7,626 nt of DNA from Promethearchaeota archaeon. GTDB lineage: Archaea > Asgardarchaeota > Lokiarchaeia > Sigynarchaeales > SOKP01. The notes beneath the pieces were generated by a model. That model searched no databases. It was not told the origin of the DNA and saw only the letters and a list, made by a program, of their open reading frames with translations. The stretch covers positions 1 to 7,626 of the forward strand of contig JAHLWJ010000211.1 of NCBI GenBank assembly GCA_019057975.1, given 5' to 3'. The translations under genes and the position numbers were made by a program. The stretch's first letter is position 1; each line of letters begins with the position of its first letter. Positions 1 through 5,883 of this stretch are shown piece after piece.

Positions 1-54
1 CCGATTGAAAATCTTATGGCTATGTTTCAAGCTGTAAAGGAATTTAAATTTTAA
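1..54 (+). CDS. C-terminal end of an unidentified upstream gene (partial)
   Basis: An open frame runs in from the left edge and ends at a TAA at 52-54. It gives 17 residues (PIENLMAMFQAVKEFKF), which look like the amphipathic C-terminal helix of a soluble protein. It has the same strand and codon style as the genes that follow, and the next gene starts 79 bases later, so it may belong to the same operon. Too little is visible to name a family. The frame could be open by chance, but the position and the spacing to the next ribosome binding site make a real gene end more likely. Confidence 0.5.
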   Translation, partial: PIENLMAMFQAVKEFKF

Positions 55-63
55 TAAAAATAT

Positions 64-120
64 TTAATTAGTTTATTGAAAAAAAAGATATAAAACTTCT
101 CAAACTAATTATCTAATTAA
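64..120. repeat. CTAATTA boxes in inverted and direct orientation before the first full gene
   Basis: TAATTAGTTT at 65-74 is the exact reverse complement of AAACTAATTA at 102-111, a 10-bp inverted repeat with a 27-base spacer. CTAATTA then repeats directly at 105-111 and 113-119, 8 bases apart, and TTAATTAG (64-71) also pairs with CTAATTAA (113-120). Between the arms lie an A-run and a TATAAA-like stretch (89-94) without a matching -35 box. This may be an operator, a weak AU-rich hairpin, or chance in AT-rich DNA. Confidence 0.35.
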
Positions 121-133
121 AGAAGGATAAAAA

Positions 134-904
134 ATGCAATTTTCATTATGTATTGATTCAATATTTCCTGAAGATGATTTAAAAGAAAAATTAGAGAAAA
201 TAAAACAGGCAGGATTTAATTTTATTGAATTCTGGGATTGGAGAGATAAAAATTTTGAGCTAATTATCAATAGTGGTTTGAAGGTTTCTAATTTTAGCGG
301 GAACAGAGTATCATCTTTAACCCTGGACAACAAAGAAAAAGTTATTCAAGAAGTAAATGCTTCTATCGATGTAGCAAAGAAATTAAAATGTGACCACATC
401 ATGTTATTATCAGATATATTAGAAGGTGATGGAAGTGTAAAGATTAATTCAATAAGCAGTGAAAAAAAATTACTTCGCTTATATGATAATCTTAGAGTTC
501 TTGTTGAGATTGCTAAAAAAAGAGATATTATCTTGGTGATTGAACCACTAAACTCTTTAAAGGACCATAAAAATTATTATTTAGATAATTTTGAAAAAAC
601 TCTTGAGCTCATTCAATCAATAAATTCTGAACATCTTAAAATACTTTACGATATATACCATATGCAAATTATGGAGGGGAATATATTAGACACCATACAG
701 AAATATCATGAATTTATAGGATATATTCATGTAGCAAATGTACCTTACAGATGTGAACCCTGGATTGGCGAGCTCGACTATAAATTTATTCTTAAAGAAC
801 TCTCCAATGTTTATTCAGGGTTTGCGGGCTTTGAGTTTTTTGTTAAAGAAAAAAACTTCACCTATAAAAAACTCTTCGAGTGGATTCAGTCAATTAATTT
901 ATGA
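134..904 (+). CDS. Hydroxypyruvate isomerase-family TIM-barrel sugar isomerase/epimerase
   Basis: This 256-residue soluble enzyme belongs to the xylose-isomerase-like TIM-barrel superfamily and is closest in motifs to hydroxypyruvate isomerase (Hyi/OtnI group). Visible motifs are IEPLN (residues 136-140, E137), YDIYHMQIMEG (172-182, D173 and H176), IHVANVP (198-204, H199), an EPWIGELDY stretch (208-216), and GFEFF (232-236, E234). E137 and E234 are 97 residues apart, the same spacing I recall for the two catalytic glutamates of E. coli Hyi, so the enzyme looks intact. Length is normal for the family. AGAAGGA at 121-127 supports the ATG at 134. Known members interconvert 2-keto and aldehyde or epimeric keto sugars using a divalent metal. 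Beside inositol-type genes, an IolO-like epimerase acting on an open-chain keto-sugar acid is a plausible alternative to hydroxypyruvate isomerisation. The family is certain; the substrate is not. Confidence 0.88.
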   Translation: MQFSLCIDSIFPEDDLKEKLEKIKQAGFNFIEFWDWRDKNFELIINSGLKVSNFSGNRVSSLTLDNKEKVIQEVNASIDVAKKLKCDHIMLLSDILEGDGSVKINSISSEKKLLRLYDNLRVLVEIAKKRDIILVIEPLNSLKDHKNYYLDNFEKTLELIQSINSEHLKILYDIYHMQIMEGNILDTIQKYHEFIGYIHVANVPYRCEPWIGELDYKFILKELSNVYSGFAGFEFFVKEKNFTYKKLFEWIQSINL

Positions 905-1076
905 GAAGGAGACATTATAAATTAACATACATTTCTAATCTCGCACAAAAATAAAATTAATGTAAGGGAGGTGGTCTCACGAAATAGAATGGCTAAATGA
1001 AAGCTGCATAGACTTTTATAAAAGCTTTGTGGCAAGATATTGTTTTTAAATAAAAAACTTTAAGGAGGTAAAGATT
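905..1076 (+). promoter_or_regulatory. Leader region of the transporter genes with orphan Shine-Dalgarno-like sites
   Basis: This 172-base gap holds no credible gene. It has two ribosome-binding-like sequences with nothing useful downstream: AGAAGGAGA at 904-912, touching the stop of the preceding gene, and AAGGGAGGTG at 964-973. After the second there are only tiny frames, M-A-K (989-1000) and M-K-A-A (997-1011), which overlap by ATGA. A hairpin follows, then TAAGGAGGT (1061-1069), the real site of the binding-protein gene. I could not find a convincing -35/-10 pair. The gap may be a 5' untranslated leader with its own promoter, or the scar of a lost small gene. Confidence 0.4.
1003..1033 (+). 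other. Imperfect RNA hairpin in the transporter leader
   Basis: GCTGCA (1003-1008) pairs with TGTGGC (1028-1033), including two G-U pairs. AG (1010-1011) pairs with TT (1026-1027), with one G-U pair, and CTTT (1013-1016) pairs with AAAG (1021-1024) around a TATA loop. One base is bulged (1009) and there is one mismatch (1012/1025). The inner CTTTTATAAAAG (1013-1024) is a perfect 12-base palindrome. No T-run follows directly, so it is not a clear terminator. It could be a leader structure or, as DNA, a palindromic operator. Confidence 0.35.
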
Positions 1077-2210
1077 ATGTTTAAGAAAATTACAAATTTT
1101 TGGATAATTCTTTTAATGGTATGTGTATTTTCTTTAAGTGTTTTTGCAGCGGACACAAAATTAGTATACATGACTGCCGGAGATGTGAATATGCTTGCCC
1201 TTGGCCAGCATGTGATAGGCCCGCAATTTAGTGAAAAATATTCCGATGTAAGCGTAATGACAGTTCATACTGGTCCGGGAAATGCAGGTTCTCGTTTAAT
1301 TTTTGAAAAAATCATGGCAGACAAGGATAAAAAAGAAGGCGATATAGATGTAGTAATGATACATCAGATTTTCTTAAAATGGGCAATGGAAGAAGGTCTA
1401 CTACTTGATTATGCCAAAGACATAGATACATGGCAATATATTACTTCACCATTTGCTAAAAATACTCTCGGTGTTGATGTAGAGGGTTATTGTATGCCCA
1501 TGTTCCACAGTCAGGCAGTTATCGCTTTTAATCCAAAATATGTTCCCGATCCACCTAAAACCTATGAAGAAATAGTTAAATGGGCTGAAGAGAATCCAGG
1601 AAAATTTGGTTACAATGGGATAAAAGGTGGAATGTCTGGAGTAGCATTTACCTGTGGTTGGATTTATTGGAAGACAGGTAAATATGAAAAGTATGCAGTT
1701 ACCGGGCCTTTTGATGAAGCCGAAATTGCCACCTGGGAAGAACCAATTAAAGAGTTAAAAGAATTTAATAAAAATGTTACTTTAACTGGTGGAAATGTAG
1801 CTACTCTTGATGCACTAAACAGAGGTGAAATTTGGATGGGTCCGGTCTGGGTTGATATGTTCTTAAGCTGGATGGCAGAGGGCAAATTAGATCCTGCAAC
1901 CCGTATTCTTCTTCCCGAACCGGGTATGCCCGGACAACCTATGTATTTTGTAATTCCTAAAAATTCACCTAATCCCGAAGAAGCGAAAAATTTTGTTGAA
2001 TTTGTTACTTCGCCAGCAGTACAGGCCGAGGAGATTGTAAAGAGATTTAACTGGTATCCGGGAATTGACGGAAGTTACATTAAGGATTTTGTCAGTAAGG
2101 AAACCTTTGATGTAATATATCAAGATGTAACTCCGGCAATGTTAGCTGAATTTGGTCGGGCCTTCCCGCTGGGAGACTATTTTGATGCAATATTAGAAGC
2201 CGTCGAATAG
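1077..2210 (+). CDS. ABC transporter periplasmic solute-binding protein (YnjB-like, family 1)
   Basis: This 377-residue protein begins with a Sec signal peptide: lysines at 3-4, a hydrophobic core at about 8-22, and a likely cut after A24 or A25 (VFA/AD). C16 sits inside the core without a lipobox, so the mature protein should be soluble in the periplasm, not a lipoprotein. The mature part reads as a two-lobed type-II binding protein. It resembles E. coli YnjB from memory, for example in the PPKTYEEIVKWAEENPGKF region followed by GGMSGVAF, and in the C-terminal NPEEAKNFVEFVTSPAVQ segment. TAAGGAGGT at 1061-1069, seven bases before ATG 1077, is the strongest ribosome binding site in the window and fits the high level needed for a binding protein. 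It delivers substrate to the two permeases that follow. The substrate is not readable from sequence; the neighbours suggest an inositol or sugar-derived compound. Confidence 0.85.
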   Translation: MFKKITNFWIILLMVCVFSLSVFAADTKLVYMTAGDVNMLALGQHVIGPQFSEKYSDVSVMTVHTGPGNAGSRLIFEKIMADKDKKEGDIDVVMIHQIFLKWAMEEGLLLDYAKDIDTWQYITSPFAKNTLGVDVEGYCMPMFHSQAVIAFNPKYVPDPPKTYEEIVKWAEENPGKFGYNGIKGGMSGVAFTCGWIYWKTGKYEKYAVTGPFDEAEIATWEEPIKELKEFNKNVTLTGGNVATLDALNRGEIWMGPVWVDMFLSWMAEGKLDPATRILLPEPGMPGQPMYFVIPKNSPNPEEAKNFVEFVTSPAVQAEEIVKRFNWYPGIDGSYIKDFVSKETFDVIYQDVTPAMLAEFGRAFPLGDYFDAILEAVE

Positions 2211-2242
2211 AATTAGGATACAACCAATTTAGGAGAAATTAA

Positions 2243-3145
2243 ATGGGAAACAATTTAAAAAATGAATTGGCTGTTGGAAAGAGTGAAATAGGAGCTGGGG
2301 TCGAAAGACCCCGCTCCTATACTAATATTCTTCCTTATATGTTAGTATTTCCTGCAGTAATGGTAATTTTATTATTATATTTATACCCTTTCCTTGCTTC
2401 ATTTTGGAAAAGCTTTATCAGTAAAGAAGGGGTTTTAAGTTTAGCAAATTATGAGAAAACGCTTCGTTTATATCGGTATGATATTTTATTTACTTTAGGA
2501 GTAACCACACTTAGTACTTTTATTGCTACAGTTTTAAGTATTTTTGTAGCAGTATATTTGAGATTATCTAAAGGCTGGCTATCTAACAGTATTGGAATTT
2601 TATATAGATTACCTATATTTCTCCCTTTTGTAGTAATTGCCCAGATGATGAGAAGTTTTTTAGCTCCCCATGGAACACTGAATCTTTTTTTAGCAAAGTT
2701 AAATTTAGTTAATATTGAAAATCCTTTGCAACTTTTTAATTGGGCTGGCCTAACTTTCGGTTTTGTATGGAAACAAGCACCGTTTATGATATTAATTATC
2801 TATGGGGGGTTCCAGATGATTGACGATTCTTATATCGAAGCGGCAAGAAGCGTAGGAGCAAAGTTACCTCAGATTATCACCAAGATTCTCATTCCTATGA
2901 ATAAACCTACCATTCTTATTGCGGTAACTTTAGTTTTTTGTTCTCTGGTTGGATGTTTTAGTTTTCCCTATATGCTTATCGGGGGGAAGTCCCCGGTTAC
3001 TATAACTGTAGACATTGCTCATCGTGTAAATTATTTTGGTGATTACGGAGTGGCAAATGCATTGGGAGTTTTTTCGTATATTATGGTTAGTTTATTAGCA
3101 CTTTATTATGTAAGAAGTATGATGAAAAAAGGTCTTTATGATTGA
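2243..3145 (+). CDS. ABC transporter permease, subunit 1 (PotB/ThiP-like binding-protein-dependent fold)
   Basis: This 300-residue inner-membrane protein has about six hydrophobic spans (near 30-51, 81-106, 118-138, 167-189, 223-246 and 270-291). Its cytoplasmic EAA loop at 199-218 (EAARSVGA, then ILIP) docks on the ATPase. The loop reads A-R-S-V-G-A, not the D-G-A usual in CUT1 sugar permeases, and fits the polyamine/iron/thiamine group. AGGAGA at 2231-2236 sets ATG 2243, 32 bases after the binding-protein stop. The N-terminal tail (about 1-27) is hydrophilic. Residues 16-26 are encoded by a strong palindrome, described separately, which looks like an in-frame insertion or an RNA element tolerated in an unconstrained tail. 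It should form a heterodimer with the next gene product. Function as an importer permease is secure; the substrate is inferred only from neighbours. Confidence 0.88.
   Translation: MGNNLKNELAVGKSEIGAGVERPRSYTNILPYMLVFPAVMVILLLYLYPFLASFWKSFISKEGVLSLANYEKTLRLYRYDILFTLGVTTLSTFIATVLSIFVAVYLRLSKGWLSNSIGILYRLPIFLPFVVIAQMMRSFLAPHGTLNLFLAKLNLVNIENPLQLFNWAGLTFGFVWKQAPFMILIIYGGFQMIDDSYIEAARSVGAKLPQIITKILIPMNKPTILIAVTLVFCSLVGCFSFPYMLIGGKSPVTITVDIAHRVNYFGDYGVANALGVFSYIMVSLLALYYVRSMMKKGLYD
2288..2320 (+). repeat. Strong GAAA-tetraloop hairpin inside the permease-1 N-terminus
   Basis: The 5' arm is ATAGGAGC (2288-2295), one bulged T (2296), then GGGGTC (2297-2302). The loop is GAAA (2303-2306). The 3' arm is GACCCC (2307-2312) followed by GCTCCTAT (2313-2320). 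All 14 pairs are Watson-Crick. G+C is 19 of 33 bases, far above its surroundings. It occupies exactly codons 16-26 of the permease. No T-run follows, so it is not an intrinsic terminator. It lies 78 bases after the binding-protein stop codon. Confidence 0.8.
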
Positions 3146-3146
3146 T

Positions 3147-3151
3147 GGAGG
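3147..3151 (+). promoter_or_regulatory. Ribosome binding site fixing the permease-2 start
   Basis: GGAGG lies between the permease-1 stop (3143-3145) and ATG 3158, with a 6-base spacer. An in-frame TTG at 3152 directly abuts the GGAGG and would leave no spacer, so ATG 3158 is the better start. Only 12 bases separate the two coding regions, which suggests translational coupling. Confidence 0.75.
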
Positions 3152-3157
3152 TTGTTA

Positions 3158-3991
3158 ATGCAAAAGAGTGTTTTTAGAAAGACTATCGAAATAATTATTT
3201 TTACGGTATTTATATTTTTCCTGTTTGCTCCCTTATTGAGTCTGGGGATTTGGTCTGTGGCTTTAAGATGGTATTGGCCCCATACACTTCCCCAAGAGGT
3301 AGGATTTGATTACTGGTTCCAGGCTTTAGGAATTACTAAAAGTTTAACCCTGGGGGCAGTAAACGTATTACCAGCTTTTTGGTTAAGTTTAGGCATCGCC
3401 ATTATTGTAGTTATAATAACTATGGTAATTGCCATTCCGGCAGGTTATTCGTTGGCAAAACTCAAGATTCCCGCTTTATTAAAGGGTATAATTTTAATAT
3501 TATTTTTATTACCCCGGGCATTTCCTCAACAGCCCGTATTTCTAAATTTAATGTTGATGTTTAATAAAATAGGATTAACCGGGACAGTGTTAGGAGTAAT
3601 TTTTGTTCATATAGTGGTGGGGTTGGTCTTTGCGGTGTGGATTACTGCAAGTACATTTAGTTCAATCCCTCCGGAGTTAGAAGAAGCTGCCCGAAGCGTT
3701 GGTGCTACAAGGTTGAAAGCATTTTTTAAAGTGACTTTACCTATTTCAACCCCCGGACTTATAGCTAGTGCGGTATTTGTATTCCTTACTTCAATGGATG
3801 AATTTACCGGTACATTCTGGATAGGTCTACCTTTTGTAACAACTCTTCCCATGACTCTCTATTCAGCAAGTGGCTCTAATATTCAATTTGCATCGGTAAT
3901 CGCTATATTGTTATTGATTCCTTCAATTCTCTTTATGATAGTAATTCAAAAATTCCTTAAAGCCGAACATTTAGGAGGAATGGGAGGATAA
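3158..3991 (+). CDS. ABC transporter permease, subunit 2 (PotC/ThiP-like)
   Basis: This 277-residue inner-membrane partner of the preceding permease starts at ATG 3158; the in-frame TTG at 3152 was rejected for lack of spacing to the ribosome binding site. Hydrophobic spans lie near 12-36, 73-100, 106-120, 141-166, 197-215 and 244-266. The EAA loop is clear at 176-195 (EAARSVGA, then VTLP) and again lacks the CUT1-type D-G-A. Proline and aromatic residues mark a periplasmic loop at about 37-60. The last codons (3973-3991) encode LGGMGG and spell AGGAGG and GGGAGGA, which resemble ribosome binding sites, but the only frame they serve is the end of this gene. It forms the translocation pore with permease 1 and is energised by the ATPase beginning 47 bases downstream. 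Confidence 0.88.
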   Translation: MQKSVFRKTIEIIIFTVFIFFLFAPLLSLGIWSVALRWYWPHTLPQEVGFDYWFQALGITKSLTLGAVNVLPAFWLSLGIAIIVVIITMVIAIPAGYSLAKLKIPALLKGIILILFLLPRAFPQQPVFLNLMLMFNKIGLTGTVLGVIFVHIVVGLVFAVWITASTFSSIPPELEEAARSVGATRLKAFFKVTLPISTPGLIASAVFVFLTSMDEFTGTFWIGLPFVTTLPMTLYSASGSNIQFASVIAILLLIPSILFMIVIQKFLKAEHLGGMGG

Positions 3992-4022
3992 ACTAAAATT
4001 TTAAAATAACCAGATATTACTT

Positions 4023-4027
4023 GGAGG
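4023..4027 (+). promoter_or_regulatory. Ribosome binding site deciding the ATPase start
   Basis: GGAGG at 4023-4027 is 11 bases before ATG 4039. An in-frame TTG at 4021 overlaps this site and cannot be served by it, so the protein should begin MAILKVKSLS, which is also the normal N-terminus for this ATPase family. Confidence 0.7.
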
Positions 4028-4038
4028 TAAAATATTTT

Positions 4039-5118
4039 ATGGCAATTCTTAAAGTAAAAAGTTTAAGTAAAAATTTCGGAAAAGTAAAAGCTGTTCAAGA
4101 CGTTACTTTTGAAGCAACAGAGGGTAAGGTTTTAAGCCTTTTGGGTCCCAGTGGATGTGGCAAAACAACTACGCTTCGATGTATTGCCGGTTTTGAGAAT
4201 CCTGACAGGGGAGAGATATACTTAGACAATAGAAAAATTACACCTTTTCCACCTGAAAAGAGGGGCATTGGAATGGTTTTTCAAAATTATGCTCTTTGGC
4301 CTCATATGACTGTTTATGGAAATTTGGCTTTTGGTTTACAAATTAGAAAAGTACCCAGGGAGGAAATAACTAAAAAAATAAAGAGAGTATTGGGCATGGT
4401 ACAGCTGGAAGGTTATGAGAATAGGTATCCCCGGCAGATGAGCGGTGGTCAGCAGCAGCGTATTGCCATGGCACGGGCACTGGTATTTGAGCCGGAGATA
4501 ATGCTGCTTGATGAACCATTAAGTAATTTAGATGCACAATTAAGAGAAGAGATGCGTTTTGAATTTACTGAATTACAAAGGAAACTCGGGATTACTGCAA
4601 TCTATGTAACTCATGATCAGGCAGAGGCATTAGTAATCTCTGATAAAATTGTAATTCTTGATCAGGGTAAGATAGTTCAATCCGGTTCACCAAGAGAAAT
4701 CTATTCTGACCCAAAAAATAAATTTGTGGCAGGGTTTATTGCCGTTACAAGTTTTATTAACGGAAGTGTAGATTCATTTATTGAAGACAGGAAAAAAGTT
4801 ATTGTTAAAACTGATGATGGCCTGGTCATTCATGGTGTTAACAATAGTTTTGATATTGGACAAAAGGTTTCGGTTGCTATGAGAATGAATGTAATTAAAT
4901 TCATTCAAGATGAAAATAAAAGCGATAAAAATACGGTAAATATATTTAAAGGAAGGATTATTCAATCTTCTTATTTAGGAAATATTATTGATTATAAAAT
5001 TAAAGTGGGTAATTGGGAAGTTCGAACCAATAGTGATGCTAAATACAACTTTAAAATTGGAGAAGAAGTGACTTTTTATCTATCACCTGAAAATATTATT
5101 GTAACTCGAGAAGAATAA
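4039..5118 (+). CDS. ABC transporter ATP-binding protein (PotA/UgpC-like, with TOBE domain)
   Basis: This 359-residue cytoplasmic ATPase powers the importer. All nucleotide-site motifs are present: Walker A GPSGCGKT (36-43), Q-loop Q82 in FQN, signature MSGGQQQR (134-141), Walker B IMLLDEP (154-160, catalytic E159), D-loop SNLD (162-165) and switch H192 in VTHDQAEAL. Residues from about 240 to 356 form the C-terminal regulatory half expected for the TOBE/MOP-like domain of the PotA, MalK and FbpC groups. Length is normal. The start is ATG 4039. The next gene follows 22 bases after the stop. The ATPase alone cannot separate sugar from polyamine importers; the permease EAA loops and the YnjB-like binding protein favour the latter structural group. 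No key residue is missing. Confidence 0.93.
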   Translation: MAILKVKSLSKNFGKVKAVQDVTFEATEGKVLSLLGPSGCGKTTTLRCIAGFENPDRGEIYLDNRKITPFPPEKRGIGMVFQNYALWPHMTVYGNLAFGLQIRKVPREEITKKIKRVLGMVQLEGYENRYPRQMSGGQQQRIAMARALVFEPEIMLLDEPLSNLDAQLREEMRFEFTELQRKLGITAIYVTHDQAEALVISDKIVILDQGKIVQSGSPREIYSDPKNKFVAGFIAVTSFINGSVDSFIEDRKKVIVKTDDGLVIHGVNNSFDIGQKVSVAMRMNVIKFIQDENKSDKNTVNIFKGRIIQSSYLGNIIDYKIKVGNWEVRTNSDAKYNFKIGEEVTFYLSPENIIVTREE

Positions 5119-5140
5119 ATTGTAGGTTAAAGGAAGAAAT

Positions 5141-5830
5141 ATGGATTCAAACATTCTTTATTCTAAAGCAGGTATTGCCACACAAATACTGCTACCAACT
5201 GAGGAAGATTATTTTATAGTCGATGCCGGAGACGGCACTCTAAGAGATTTAATACCTTTAAAGATTGATTTTCAGAAGATAAAAGGAATATTTTTAACCC
5301 ATGGACATTATGACCATATGGCGGGATTATATGCCTTGTTGGGGCATTTTCGGATAATTGAAAGAAAATGTCCAATTAATATATATTTTCCAAAAGGATG
5401 TAAAGAAGCTGAGCAGATTATTTTAGCCTTTCAAAAAAGTTATAATGATTTTGCTTTTCAAATTAAGATCCATAGAATAAAAGGCGGAGATGAAATTAAG
5501 ATAAAAGATTTAAAAATAAAAATATTTCAGATGAGACATTATGCAGCTGTGGGAAATAATCGAATTTTACATCCTGACGCAGCGATAGGATATCAATTTA
5601 TCCATCATGATAAAATTATAGCAATAAGCGGGGATACCGGAATGTGCCCGGGGCTGATAGAGTTAGTACGGGGAGCAGATGTGGCTTATATCGATTCTAC
5701 CTTGAAAGAGGAAGAAGTAACAGATACAATATTAAATAATTTACATTTATCCCAAAAAAAAGCAGAAGAAATTGGTAAACTTGCTAAAAAATATGTTCCT
5801 ATTCACTTGCAGAACAATGAAGATAATTAA
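5141..5830 (+). CDS. Metallo-beta-lactamase-fold hydrolase (RNase Z-like; candidate IolN-type ring-opening enzyme)
   Basis: This 229-residue protein has no signal peptide and so should be cytoplasmic. The metal site appears complete: THGHYDH (53-59, ligands H54, H56, D58, H59), H133 in MRHYAAV, D165 in SGDTG, and H222 in PIHLQ near the C-terminus. The early VDAGDGTLRDL segment (28-38) is typical of the fold. The N-terminus is short, without the usual LGTG strand, and an in-frame stop (TAG 5123-5125) rules out a longer start; AAAGGAAG at 5129-5136 supports ATG 5141. There is no RNase Z exosite arm, so tRNA processing is unlikely. In context, hydrolysis of a cyclic diketone or lactone from inositol oxidation is attractive, since I recall a metal-dependent hydrolase (IolN) at that step in Thermotoga. 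The fold is sure; the reaction is inference. Confidence 0.85.
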   Translation: MDSNILYSKAGIATQILLPTEEDYFIVDAGDGTLRDLIPLKIDFQKIKGIFLTHGHYDHMAGLYALLGHFRIIERKCPINIYFPKGCKEAEQIILAFQKSYNDFAFQIKIHRIKGGDEIKIKDLKIKIFQMRHYAAVGNNRILHPDAAIGYQFIHHDKIIAISGDTGMCPGLIELVRGADVAYIDSTLKEEEVTDTILNNLHLSQKKAEEIGKLAKKYVPIHLQNNEDN

Positions 5831-5883
5831 TGATAAAATTACATTATTAAAAAAAATATGAAATAGAAAAGGCGAAACAATAA

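Noticed and set aside
738..920. A second plus-strand frame overlapping the end of the isomerase gene, and a similar one at 3379-3564 in permease 2.
   Set aside because: Both are out-of-frame shadows of conserved coding sequence with no separate motif.
901..954. A 17-codon frame starting with the ATG that overlaps the isomerase stop (MRRRHYKLTYISNLAQK).
   Set aside because: It has no ribosome binding site at the right distance; its own codons contain the AAGGAG. No family resemblance. Treated as part of the leader.
3607..3852. Minus-strand open frame within permease 2, and similar antisense frames within 109-333, 1664-1885 and 4774-4965.
   Set aside because: Each lies opposite a well-supported gene with conserved motifs, shows no family motif, and I saw no ribosome binding site worth noting.
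3992..4038. Short palindrome TAAAATTTTA in the gap before the ATPase, considered as an attenuator.
   Set aside because: Pure A-T self-complementary stretch with no loop; it would not form a stable RNA structure.
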